NCBI GenBank assembly: GCA_964388495.1
Contig: CAYMAT010000036.1
Span: forward strand, 1 to 13,404
Reading direction: 5' to 3'
Length of the DNA stretch: 13,404 nucleotides
Source of the DNA: CAYMAT01 sp964388495
GTDB lineage: Bacteria; Patescibacteriota; Gracilibacteria; Peribacterales; Peribacteraceae
Shown piece after piece: positions 1-8,589 of the stretch; within the stretch, counting starts at the first letter, position 1; the number at the start of each line of letters is the position of its first letter. The notes under the pieces were generated by a model. The model saw nothing but the letters and a program-made list of their open reading frames with translations, ran no database searches and was not told where the DNA came from. The translations under genes were made by a program, and so were the position numbers.

Positions 1-96
1 GGTGAGCGCCGTTGTTCCTCGACCCGCAAAAACCACTCCGGCAGCGACAATAACTCCGGTAAATGCCGCTGAAATAGACTGATGAACGTTTTTCAT
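1..96 (-). CDS. 5' end of a divergent gene; protein with N-terminal signal/TM segment (partial)
   Basis: Reading the complement from an ATG at 96-94 gives 32 uninterrupted codons to the window edge, starting MKNVHQSISAAFTGVIVAAG and continuing VVFAGRGTTALT. A basic and polar start followed by a hydrophobic stretch (about residues 8-24) fits a signal peptide or signal anchor, so the product is probably exported or membrane-anchored. The gene runs off the left edge and no functional domain is visible. It is divergent from the A2M operon and shares its AT-rich control region. A TATAAT lies only about 13 nt upstream of the ATG, so the mRNA leader would be very short. No Shine-Dalgarno sequence is seen. 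Function unknown. Confidence 0.55.
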   Translation of the reverse strand, partial: MKNVHQSISAAFTGVIVAAGVVFAGRGTTALT

Positions 97-98
97 GT

Positions 99-128
99 TT
101 GTTTTTAATATTATACAATATTTATTAT
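99..128 (+). promoter_or_regulatory. Putative promoter of the A2M-pbpC-GT operon
   Basis: TTGTTT (99-104) and TATTAT (123-128), spaced 18 nt, are the best sigma-70-like pair reading towards the A2M gene. Transcription would start near 135, leaving a leader of about 65 nt. It overlaps the divergent promoter, so the two directions may compete. Weak match, modest confidence. Confidence 0.35.
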
Positions 129-137
129 ATAAAGCAA
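110..137 (-). promoter_or_regulatory. Putative promoter of the leftward gene
   Basis: On the minus strand TTGCTT (132-137) is followed after 16 nt by a perfect TATAAT (110-115). Transcription would start near 103, giving a leader of about 7 nt before the ATG at 96. A second minus-strand TATAAT lies at 125-130. The stretch is strongly AT-rich against a GC-rich background, which supports a regulatory role. Prediction from sequence only. Confidence 0.45.
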
Positions 138-166
138 ATACCTTTTGTGTGGCGGTCTGAGCCTGT

Positions 167-201
167 GGAGAAGAGAATGAAAACCCTCTCATTCTCCCGC
201 T
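167..201 (+). promoter_or_regulatory. Leader hairpin between a distant GGAG and the A2M start codon
   Basis: The only Shine-Dalgarno-like GGAG (167-170) is about 31 nt before the ATG at 202, normally too far. Between them GAGAATGA (173-180) and TCATTCTC (189-196) are perfect 8-nt reverse complements with an 8-nt loop. Folding this hairpin leaves only about 7 unpaired nt between GGAG and ATG, which is normal spacing. The stem is seen directly; the effect on translation is inference. Confidence 0.35.
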
Positions 202-3200
202 ATGACGACATCATCCTCCTCTTCTTACTCCGCCAAGGTCCTGACGGTGCTTGCCGCCGTTTTGGGCATCGGCCTTTTACTGGCAGCCCTCACGTTCCTC
301 TTTGGCCCGCGGCACCTGGACCTGGCCCATACCGTGAACGTGGAAAAGGACGCACCGCTGCGCGTGGAGTTCCCCGTGCTGATGGACCATCCGTCGGCTG
401 AGGAAAACTTCAGCATCGCGCCGCACGTGGAAGGCGCACTCAGCTGGGAAGGGGAGACACTGGTGCTCACGCATACGCAGCCGCTGGAGGCGGGGCAAAC
501 GTACACGGTGATCGTCGGCAAGGCGGCCAAGACCAGTGACCAGACCCCCGTCGGTCACGATATCGTTTTCCGCTTTGTGGTCAGCGGCCCGCCCAGCATC
601 ACCGCGCGGTTTCCCTCGCCGGGGAGCAAGGACATCGCCAGCAAGAACACGGTGACGGTGGTGTTTGACCGCCCCATGGTCCCGCTCACGCAAATACAAG
701 GAGCGCCGGAGAATATTGCGCATCCTCCCGTCACGCTGGACCCGGCAACGCCGGGATCCTGGATGTGGCTCTCCACGTACGCGCTCCAGTTCGTCCCCAA
801 GACGGAGCTGATCCCGGCCACGCATTACACGGTGACACTCCCCCCGGGCGTACCGTCCGTGGACGGCGGCACCACCACGGGCTCCACCATCTGGTCCTTT
901 GAAACCGTGCGTACCACGGTGACGGGCAGCGATCCCGCCGATGCCAGCGAACGCGTGAATCCCAAAGGCCCCATCACCGTGCGCTTCAACCAGGACGTGG
1001 ATCCTGCAGTCGCCAAAAACTCCCTGTCGGTCATTGCGCTCACGGACCCGGAAATGGAGACCGCAAAGAACGACACGGCGGCTGTGGCTGCCTATGGCAC
1101 ACGGCCGGATGCGACGGTGATCAGCAAGGTGGCACAGGGGATGACCGCCGATAAAAAGCCCGACCCCAAAAGCATTGTCGTCTCCTTTGCCACGCCGCTG
1201 GAAAAGGGAAAGGCGTACGCGCTGCAGATCAAGCCCGGCCTCACGGGCAAGGGCGGGAATCTGCCCACGGAGAAGGAACAGTCCGTGCGTTTCAGGACCG
1301 CCGGTCCCTTGGGCATAGAGTCCGAGAGTTTCCAGTACGGCACGGTCTATTTCACCTTCACCACGCCCGTGGATGAAAAATCCCTGGAAGGCATGTTCAC
1401 GGTCTCGCCCGCCATTTCCAATTGGAAGGACAAGGTGGTCTCCATCGATTCCTGGGGCGACAGCCGGACCGTCACCATCAACTCGGCCTTCCTGCCGGGC
1501 ACCGCGTACACCGTGACCATCGACGGCAAACTAAAGGACACACTGGGTCAGACGCTGGGCGCACCGCACCCCTTCACCTTCACCGTGCCCGATCTGGACC
1601 CCGTCGTCTCCATAGACAGCAAGGGCGAGTTTGGACTCTTTGAATCCGCATTCCCCCCGGTCTACACCATCAAGTCCGTCAACGTCTCTCGCCTCAACGT
1701 GCAGTTCAACGAGCTAACACTGGACCAGTTCCTGGATTTCCGCAGGGCGCACGAAAACGGAACCTGGAGCCCCAGAAACTACGGCGTCCCCGTGGCGAAC
1801 CTCACGTTCACGCCCAAGGCCTCCGGAAAAAACCAATGGAACACCCTTCCCATCGATATCAACAAGGAGCTGAAGAAAAAGCTGGGTCCGGGAATATATT
1901 CCATGATCGTCACCGCGCCGGAGTACAAGGATTACAACGGACAACCCTACGAGTCGCCGCAGATCTTCATGCTGAGCAGCACGGCACTCACCATGAAATT
2001 CAGTAACAACTCCGCCCTGGTCTGGGCCACGGATATGGAGACGGGTGCACCGCTTGCGGGTGCCAACATCACGCTTTTTGGCCTCAATAAGGGCTCCACG
2101 GTCACCGGGAAGACCGATAAGAACGGTCTCTTCACGGCGCCGATCGACCTCGCATCCTTCTCCACCAATGACTACGCCTGGTCCCCGGAATTCTGGGCCA
2201 AGTCGGAATACAAAAACGACGTGGCGTACGTGGGGAGTACCTGGACCTCCGGCATGGAACCCTGGAACTTTGGCCTCAACGCCAACTTCCTGGGAGCGCC
2301 GTCCAAGCAGTACCGCTTTGTGGCGGATATGCAAACGGACCGTCCCATCTACCGGCCCAAGGACACGGTCCAGTTCAAGGCGATGGTGCGCCTGCGCGAC
2401 AAGGACGGGAAATTGAGCATTCCCAAGCCCGGCAGCACGGTGGACGTGCTCATTCATGACCCCAGCTACACGGAAGTTTTTAGAAAGACGCTGACGGTCT
2501 CCGAATTCGGATCCGTTGTCGGCTCCTTCCCGATTGCGGAGAACGCCGCACTCGGCTGGTACGCGTTCACCATGACCCCCGGCGCTCTGGATCAAGTGGA
2601 TCAACCGTACGGGGATACGGGGGGATTCTCTGTGCGCGAATACAAGAAGCCGGAATACCGCGTGGAACTGACGCCGGAACACCCTGAGGTGTTCATGGGC
2701 GACACCGTGAACGTCACGCTCAACGGTTCCTACTACTTTGGCGCGCCTTTGAGCAACGCCCCCGTCACCTGGCGGGCGCAGCTGACCGATTACTATTTCA
2801 ACAAGTACCAGGACGAGTGGTTCGCCTTTGGCGACCAGGACAACTGGTGCTGGGAAAACTGCAACGCCGAGACCAAGCTCCTCACGGAGGGGAAGGGAAC
2901 ACTCAACGCCGCGGGCAGCATGAAGATCAGCGTGCCGGCAACCCTGGAGGGCAAAAAGACCAGCCAGATCCTGACGGTGGAGGCGGACGTGACGGACCCC
3001 AATAACCAGAGCGTCAGTAACCGTGTGGCCGTGCCGGTCCATATGAGCGATACCTACGTGGGCATCAAGACGGATGACTACGGCGTCTCCCCGGGCGAAA
3101 AGAGCAACGTGAAGGTCATCACGGTGGACACGGACGGCAAGCCCAAGCCCGGCCAGCACGTGAGCATCAAGATCTACTCACGCACATGGAACACCATCAA

Positions 3201-6177
3201 AAAGCAGGGTGTGGACGGGGAGTTCTACTACGATAACGAGGCGGAGGACACCTTCATCACGGAAACGTCCGGCACCACGGGTGACGACGGCAAGGCCACG
3301 GTTCCCGTCACCTTCACTAAGGGCGGCGAGAACCACATTGTGGCCGAAGTTGCAGACGGCAAGGGGCGCACGGCCAAGGCCGGAACCTCCATGTACGTCT
3401 GGTCGGACACCTACGTGAACTGGCCGCATGAGAACAATAACCGCATCGACGTTGTGGCCGACAAACCCAGTTACCAAGTGGGCGACACCGCAAAGCTGTT
3501 GGTGAAAACACCCTTCCAGGGCGAGGGCGTAAAGGCCCTGGTGACGATTGAGCGCGAAAAAGTGATGCGCACGGACATCCTGGATGTGAAGAGCTCCGCG
3601 CTGCCCATTGAGGTGAAGATCGGCGAGGGCGATATCCCGGACATCTTCGTCTCCGTGATCATCGAAAAACCGCGCATGGGGGAAACATTCGATGAAGAGG
3701 GAAAAGACACCGGAGTGCCCGCGTACCGCATAGGCTACGTGCACCTCAAAGTGAACAATGAACCCAAAAACCTGAATGTCTCCATCAAGACCGACAAGGA
3801 GCAGTACCAGCCCAAGGACACCGTGCAGACCACCATCACCGTCAAGGACGCCGCGGGCAACCCCGTGCGCGGCGAGTTCTCCCTGGCTGTGGTGGATGAC
3901 AGCGTGCTGGCGCTCCTGGGCTACACGCGCCCAAACCCCGTGCAGTCCTTCTGGTACGACCAGGGGGTGGGAACCATGACCGCACACGCGCTCACCTACT
4001 TGATCGATCGTTACAAGATCGGCAGCAAGGGCGGGGGCGGAAGCGGACCCGACCGCGAAGGCCGCGAGAACTTTGTGGATACCGCCTACTGGAACGGCAA
4101 AGTGGTCACTGACGCAAACGGCGCAGCACAGGTGAGCTTCCCGCTGCCCGATAACCTGACCACGTGGAAGCTGATCGCCGTGGGCGGCACCACAGACAAC
4201 AAGTTCGGCGCAACGGACAAAGACATCGTGTCCACCAAGAACGTCATCGTGCGCCAGGTGCACCCGCGCTTCAGCGTGGCGGGCGATACGCCCACGCTCT
4301 CGGCCCTGGTGCATAACTTCCTCCCGGGCAGCCGCACGTTCACGGTCACGCTCTCCGGAAAGGGCTTCACCGCAAAAGGCCCGGCAACGCAGAACGTCAC
4401 TGTGCCTGCGGGCGGGGAGTCCAAAGTGTCCTTCCCCGTCACCGTGACCGCGGGGACGCAGATGGAGATCCACATGACCGCAGACACGTACGACGGCAAA
4501 GATGACGTGACGGAGAGAATCCCCGTCTACGTGTACTCCACGCCGCAGACCGTTGCCACCACCGGCAATACGGACTCCACGGTGACGGAGCAGGTGGCGA
4601 TCCCCAGTTCCAGTGACGCCAGCAGCGGCACCATGAACGTGACCATTGCCTCCACCATCGCCACATACCTCCCCGGAGGACTGGACTACGTGGACACCTA
4701 CCCCTACGGCTGTGCCGAGCAGACGGCGTCCTCGTTTGTACCCCAGATCCTGGTGATGCAGCTGAAGAAATACGAGGCATTCCAGTACCTCAAGACCTCG
4801 GACATGAATGACCGGCTGACCAACGCGCTGCAGCGCCTGTACCGCTTCCAGAGGAATGACGGCGGCTTTGGGTATTGGGAAGGCAGCTACAGGAGCGAAC
4901 CCGTGCTCTCGGCCTACATCCTCTTTGCCCTCAAAGTGGCGCGCGATTCCGGGTACGCGGTGGACAGCGGTGTGGTGAGCCGCGCCCAGTCGTATCTGCA
5001 GAACGAACTCCGCACCATGACGTCGGACGAGGACATTGATCTGGCCAGCCGCGCCTACATCCTCTACATGCTGGCGGAATCCGGTTCTCCGGACAGGCAG
5101 GCACTCCAGGCGCTCTATGAACGCAAGGACAAGCTCCCGGTCTTCAGCCGCGCGGAGCTGGCCATGGCTCTCAAAAAGACAGGATCCGATGCCAAGGCCA
5201 AGGAAATCCTGCAGTCGGTGCTGGACAACGCGCGCATAGACGCACGCGGCGCGCACGTGGAGGACGGCAACACCCGGCTCTACAGCCTGCTGATGCAGAA
5301 CACCACGCGCACCACGGCCGAGACGCTCCAGGCCATGCTCCGCATTGACCCGGATAACGTCCTGGTACCCCAGATGATGCGGTACCTGCTCACCAGCCGC
5401 GACGGAACGCACTGGGACACCACGCAGTCCACCACGCAGAGCATCTTGGCTTTGGTCGAATACATCAAAGTGAAGGAGGGCCTGAGCCCGGACATGAAGG
5501 CAAAGGTGAATGTGGACGGAAAAGACATGATCGAATACGACTTCACCGCAGCCAAGGCCCTGGACCGTGCCAGCGGCAGTAAAACGATTGATGAACTGGG
5601 TCGCGGCAAGACCGTGGACGTGAAGATCGGCAAGGAAGGAAAGGGCACGCTGTATTACGACGTGGTCCTCAGCACCAACGCCACCGCCGCGGTGCTGCCG
5701 CCGGAGGAGAGGGGATTGAGCATTACCCGCACGTTCTCGGCTGCCGATACCAGCGACATCAAGCCCATCACCACCGCCAAAGTGGGCCAGACGTACAAGA
5801 TGACCGTGACGGTGACGGCCCCCAAGGACCGGAACTTCGTCGCCATTGAAAGCCCGCTCCCCGCGGGTATGGAACTGATCGATTCCTCGCTTCTGACCAA
5901 CCGCCAGATCCAGGATCCCAACGCCCCCGCGGTGACGCAGGACAAGCCCTGTTGGCAGTGGTCGCCGTTTGACCTCTACTACTCGCGCGAGGAGTTCCGC
6001 GATGACAAGCTCTTCCTCTTTGCAGAGCACATGCCGGCAGGCGCCTACACGTACACGGCCTTTGTCCGCGCCACCACGCCGGGAACCTACCGCCTCCGCC
6101 CCGCGCACGTCTGGGAGATGTATTACCCGGAGACCTTTGGCCAGAGCGCGGGTAATCCGTTCACAATCAGCGAATGA
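202..6177 (+). CDS. Bacterial alpha-2-macroglobulin (YfhM/MagD-like), membrane-anchored protease trap
   Basis: A 1991-residue protein of the bacterial A2M family. Family members trap proteases: bait cleavage triggers a conformational change and covalent capture through an internal thioester. Residues about 11-33 form one TM/signal anchor. There is no lipobox Cys, unlike E. coli YfhM. Three Big_5/SbsA-like Ig domains follow (about 129-236, 237-368, 369-470), then macroglobulin domains including the MG2 signature TDRPIYRPKDTV (712 onward). A Gly-rich stretch near 1274-1284 lies where the bait region is expected, followed by TAYW and LPDNLTTWK (about 1315-1323). The thioester motif GCAEQ is intact, with Cys1504 and Gln1507, inside a helical domain (about 1495-1790). 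The C-terminal receptor-binding-like domain ends with VWEMYYPETFG. It is longer than YfhM (about 1650 aa) because of the N-terminal Ig domains. The stop overlaps the pbpC start by 4 nt, so translation is probably coupled. The start at 202 is chosen because the TM segment follows directly. Confidence 0.93.
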   Translation: MTTSSSSSYSAKVLTVLAAVLGIGLLLAALTFLFGPRHLDLAHTVNVEKDAPLRVEFPVLMDHPSAEENFSIAPHVEGALSWEGETLVLTHTQPLEAGQTYTVIVGKAAKTSDQTPVGHDIVFRFVVSGPPSITARFPSPGSKDIASKNTVTVVFDRPMVPLTQIQGAPENIAHPPVTLDPATPGSWMWLSTYALQFVPKTELIPATHYTVTLPPGVPSVDGGTTTGSTIWSFETVRTTVTGSDPADASERVNPKGPITVRFNQDVDPAVAKNSLSVIALTDPEMETAKNDTAAVAAYGTRPDATVISKVAQGMTADKKPDPKSIVVSFATPLEKGKAYALQIKPGLTGKGGNLPTEKEQSVRFRTAGPLGIESESFQYGTVYFTFTTPVDEKSLEGMFTVSPAISNWKDKVVSIDSWGDSRTVTINSAFLPGTAYTVTIDGKLKDTLGQTLGAPHPFTFTVPDLDPVVSIDSKGEFGLFESAFPPVYTIKSVNVSRLNVQFNELTLDQFLDFRRAHENGTWSPRNYGVPVANLTFTPKASGKNQWNTLPIDINKELKKKLGPGIYSMIVTAPEYKDYNGQPYESPQIFMLSSTALTMKFSNNSALVWATDMETGAPLAGANITLFGLNKGSTVTGKTDKNGLFTAPIDLASFSTNDYAWSPEFWAKSEYKNDVAYVGSTWTSGMEPWNFGLNANFLGAPSKQYRFVADMQTDRPIYRPKDTVQFKAMVRLRDKDGKLSIPKPGSTVDVLIHDPSYTEVFRKTLTVSEFGSVVGSFPIAENAALGWYAFTMTPGALDQVDQPYGDTGGFSVREYKKPEYRVELTPEHPEVFMGDTVNVTLNGSYYFGAPLSNAPVTWRAQLTDYYFNKYQDEWFAFGDQDNWCWENCNAETKLLTEGKGTLNAAGSMKISVPATLEGKKTSQILTVEADVTDPNNQSVSNRVAVPVHMSDTYVGIKTDDYGVSPGEKSNVKVITVDTDGKPKPGQHVSIKIYSRTWNTIKKQGVDGEFYYDNEAEDTFITETSGTTGDDGKATVPVTFTKGGENHIVAEVADGKGRTAKAGTSMYVWSDTYVNWPHENNNRIDVVADKPSYQVGDTAKLLVKTPFQGEGVKALVTIEREKVMRTDILDVKSSALPIEVKIGEGDIPDIFVSVIIEKPRMGETFDEEGKDTGVPAYRIGYVHLKVNNEPKNLNVSIKTDKEQYQPKDTVQTTITVKDAAGNPVRGEFSLAVVDDSVLALLGYTRPNPVQSFWYDQGVGTMTAHALTYLIDRYKIGSKGGGGSGPDREGRENFVDTAYWNGKVVTDANGAAQVSFPLPDNLTTWKLIAVGGTTDNKFGATDKDIVSTKNVIVRQVHPRFSVAGDTPTLSALVHNFLPGSRTFTVTLSGKGFTAKGPATQNVTVPAGGESKVSFPVTVTAGTQMEIHMTADTYDGKDDVTERIPVYVYSTPQTVATTGNTDSTVTEQVAIPSSSDASSGTMNVTIASTIATYLPGGLDYVDTYPYGCAEQTASSFVPQILVMQLKKYEAFQYLKTSDMNDRLTNALQRLYRFQRNDGGFGYWEGSYRSEPVLSAYILFALKVARDSGYAVDSGVVSRAQSYLQNELRTMTSDEDIDLASRAYILYMLAESGSPDRQALQALYERKDKLPVFSRAELAMALKKTGSDAKAKEILQSVLDNARIDARGAHVEDGNTRLYSLLMQNTTRTTAETLQAMLRIDPDNVLVPQMMRYLLTSRDGTHWDTTQSTTQSILALVEYIKVKEGLSPDMKAKVNVDGKDMIEYDFTAAKALDRASGSKTIDELGRGKTVDVKIGKEGKGTLYYDVVLSTNATAAVLPPEERGLSITRTFSAADTSDIKPITTAKVGQTYKMTVTVTAPKDRNFVAIESPLPAGMELIDSSLLTNRQIQDPNAPAVTQDKPCWQWSPFDLYYSREEFRDDKLFLFAEHMPAGAYTYTAFVRATTPGTYRLRPAHVWEMYYPETFGQSAGNPFTISE

Positions 6178-8573
6178 GAAAAAAATTCGCTTCCATTTTC
6201 CCTCTCCCGCTTCGCATAGTGGGAGAGGGTGGCGCGAAGCGCCGGGTGAGGGTTGTCGTTGGGGTTATAGCACTGCTAGTCGTGGCCTTTTTCCTTTTCC
6301 CTCTTCCGCGCTCGCTTGGAAACGGCAGCGATACGACACTGAGGATTTTGGACCGGCACGGCACGCTGCTCTATGAACACCGCGGGGCTTCGCCGGGCAG
6401 CCATGACTTTTTGGCTCTGCAGGACATTCCGACGAGCGTCACACGGGCATTAATTTCCGTGGAAGACCGGTCGTTCTACCGCCACGGAGGCGTGAGCATC
6501 AAAGCGATCGCGCGTGCGCTGTGGCAAAACCTGAGCACGGGTGACGTGGTCTCCGGCGGCAGCACCATCACGCAGCAACTGATCCGCGTGGCCTCGGGTA
6601 ACGCGTCGCGCTCCTATGTGCGGAAAGCCGTGGAAGCCATACAGGCCATCAAGTTGGATCTCTTCTGGAGCAAGGACCGGATTTTGGAGACGTACCTGAA
6701 CCGCGCCTATTTTGGCCACCAGGCCTACGGCATTGAAGCGGCGAGCAGGACGTACCTGGGCAAGGACGCGCGCGAGCTGAGTACGGCCGAGGCCGCTTAT
6801 CTCATCGGCCTTCTGCAGTCACCCAGCGGCTACGACCCGTTCACGCACGAAGAGCGCGCCATCGCTCGTCAGAAAATTGTTCTTGCCGCCATGGAGGACA
6901 CGGGCGCCATTCCCAAAGGGACGGGCAGCGGAGCTGCTGCGGTTCCCGTGCGGCTCAAGGAAGACAAAGTGCAGATTCTGGCGCCGCATTTCGTCTTCTG
7001 GGTGCTCTCGCGGCCGGACCTGCCTGCAAGCGGAGACGTGGTGACCACGCTGGATCTCCCGCTGCAGCAGGAAGTGGAGCGGAGTGTGGCCAATCAACTG
7101 GAGAGGCTCAAAGACGAAAAAGTAGGAAGTGCGGCAGTGGTGGTGCTGGATGCCAAAACGGGAGACGTTCTGGCGATGGTGGGGAGCCACGATTACTTTG
7201 ATGCGGCCAACGACGGCGCCGTGAACGTGGCCGTCTCCGCACGCCAGCCCGGCAGCGCGCTCAAGCCGTTCACGTACGCGTTGGCCCTGGAAAAAGGCGA
7301 CACGGCGGCAACGACGGTGGCCGACGTGATGACGCAGTTTTTGACCGCGGAGGGCACGCCCTACACCCCGCGCAATTATGACTTCGACGAGCACGGCCTG
7401 GTGCGCTATCGCGAGTCGCTCAGTAACTCCTACAACATCGCCGCGGTGAAGGTGCTGCAGAAGGTGGGGGTGGAATCCCTCCTGACGCTCCTCAAAAACG
7501 CGGGCATCACCACGCTCACGGAGAGCGCGGAGCACTACGGTCTTGCCCTCACGCTGGGTGATGCAGAGGTGCGCCTTCTGGACCTGACGCGGGCATACGG
7601 AGCCTTTGCGCGCGGCGGCGTGACGCTCACGGAACGCTCTGTGATGAGTGATCCTATCCCGCGCGGCAACAGGATCCTCAATCCGGAAACTTCCTGGCTC
7701 ATCAGCGACATCTTGAGCGACCCCGTAGCCCGCCTCCCGCAGTTTGGCGAAAACGGCCCGCTCACGTTCCCGTATCCGGTTGCCGCCAAGACCGGCACCA
7801 CGCGCAACTCGCGCGATAACTGGACGCTGGGATTCACCACGCAGCGCGTGGTGGGCGTGTGGGTGGGGAACATCGATAACAGCCCCATGCGCGGCACCTC
7901 CGGAGTGACCGGTGCCGGTCCCATTTTCCACGACGTCATGAATATCGCGATGGAAGGCATTCCCAAAGAGCCCTTCCCCAAGCCCAATACCGTGCATGCG
8001 GAGACTATCTGCACGCTCTCCGGTCTCAAAGCCAGTCCCGACTGCCCGGGCACCATGCAGGAGTGGTTCAAAAACGGCACGGAGCCGGCAAAGACGGATG
8101 ACGTCTATGTGACGGCCGATATCGACATGCGCACAGGCCTCCGCGCCAACGCGCAGTGTCCCGCGCAGTACGTGGTGCACAGGACCTTTGCCGTGCTGCC
8201 GCCCGAAGTCCGTGAGTGGGGGCGCCACAACGGTTATGTGCCGCCGCCGTCACAAGTCTCTCCGCTCTGTGGAGGAGGGGAGCAGACGACCGAAGGCGAA
8301 AACTGGATCCGCATCACGCAGCCGAGTGACGGCGATACGTTCCTGCTGGATCCCTTGGTGCCGGACGCAGACGAAAACGTGACCTTCAGCGCGTCCGCGG
8401 GCACCGCTATCCAGAACATCGACTGGTACGTGGATGACACGAAGATCGGAACCGGCACGGCACCCGATTTCCGCGTGCGGTGGAAGCCGCGGGAAGGGAG
8501 TTTTACCGTGACAGCCAAGGGAGGAGGGAAAGAAGAGAAGATCAAGATCACCGTGACGCGCAGGCACCCGTGA
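6174..8573 (+). CDS. pbpC: Penicillin-binding protein 1C, bifunctional peptidoglycan glycosyltransferase/transpeptidase
   Basis: A 799-residue class A PBP that polymerises lipid II and cross-links peptidoglycan outside the membrane. A TM anchor spans about 26-45. The GT51 domain carries EDRSFYRHGG with catalytic Glu97, then GGSTITQQLIR and a KDRILETYLNRAYFG block. The transpeptidase domain has SALK (nucleophile Ser361, Lys364), SYN (Ser419, Asn421) and KTGTT (Lys539), so both active sites look intact. A C-terminal Ig-like BiPBP_C domain (about 708-795) is the hallmark of PBP1C. The ATG overlaps the A2M TGA (ATGA), matching the widespread yfhM-pbpC pairing: A2M guards the surface where PBP1C repairs the wall. 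Residues about 10-27 are encoded by a palindromic repeat element (separate entry), an unusual cytoplasmic insertion before the TM segment. Only 16 nt separate it from the next gene. Confidence 0.95.
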   Translation: MRKKFASIFPLPLRIVGEGGAKRRVRVVVGVIALLVVAFFLFPLPRSLGNGSDTTLRILDRHGTLLYEHRGASPGSHDFLALQDIPTSVTRALISVEDRSFYRHGGVSIKAIARALWQNLSTGDVVSGGSTITQQLIRVASGNASRSYVRKAVEAIQAIKLDLFWSKDRILETYLNRAYFGHQAYGIEAASRTYLGKDARELSTAEAAYLIGLLQSPSGYDPFTHEERAIARQKIVLAAMEDTGAIPKGTGSGAAAVPVRLKEDKVQILAPHFVFWVLSRPDLPASGDVVTTLDLPLQQEVERSVANQLERLKDEKVGSAAVVVLDAKTGDVLAMVGSHDYFDAANDGAVNVAVSARQPGSALKPFTYALALEKGDTAATTVADVMTQFLTAEGTPYTPRNYDFDEHGLVRYRESLSNSYNIAAVKVLQKVGVESLLTLLKNAGITTLTESAEHYGLALTLGDAEVRLLDLTRAYGAFARGGVTLTERSVMSDPIPRGNRILNPETSWLISDILSDPVARLPQFGENGPLTFPYPVAAKTGTTRNSRDNWTLGFTTQRVVGVWVGNIDNSPMRGTSGVTGAGPIFHDVMNIAMEGIPKEPFPKPNTVHAETICTLSGLKASPDCPGTMQEWFKNGTEPAKTDDVYVTADIDMRTGLRANAQCPAQYVVHRTFAVLPPEVREWGRHNGYVPPPSQVSPLCGGGEQTTEGENWIRITQPSDGDTFLLDPLVPDADENVTFSASAGTAIQNIDWYVDDTKIGTGTAPDFRVRWKPREGSFTVTAKGGGKEEKIKITVTRRHP
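6200..6253 (+). repeat. REP-like palindromic element inside the pbpC coding sequence
   Basis: CCCTCTCCC (6200-6208) and GGGAGAGGG (6221-6229) are perfect 9-nt inverted repeats. They are followed by GGCGC-GAA-GCGCC (6231-6243) and a GGGTGAGGG tail. The loop of the first hairpin contains GCTTCGC (6209-6215), which can pair with GCGAAGC (6234-6240), so alternative folds are possible. The layout resembles dispersed REP/BIME-type repeats of bacterial genomes that are normally intergenic. Here it is read in frame, adding about 18 residues (LPLRIVGEGGAKRRVRVV) to the cytoplasmic tail of PBP1C. The right boundary is approximate. Confidence 0.6.
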
Positions 8574-8589
8574 TTGCATACTGGCAGGC

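Noticed and set aside
99..401. A 100-codon plus-strand frame overlapping the A2M start
   Set aside because: It begins inside the promoter region and overlaps the A2M signal anchor and N-terminus in another frame, with no RBS or domain.
1714..3159. A 481-codon minus-strand frame opposite A2M, and a 469-codon one opposite pbpC (6819-8228)
   Set aside because: Same antisense effect. Composition is low-complexity His/Arg/Val/Gly and no recognisable fold appears.
3178..6108. A 976-codon open frame on the minus strand opposite the A2M gene
   Set aside because: Antisense shadow: GC-rich third positions of the A2M codons keep stops (TTA, CTA, TCA on the plus strand) out of this frame. The translation is Arg/His/Gly/Val-rich with no domain, while the plus strand encodes clear A2M motifs.
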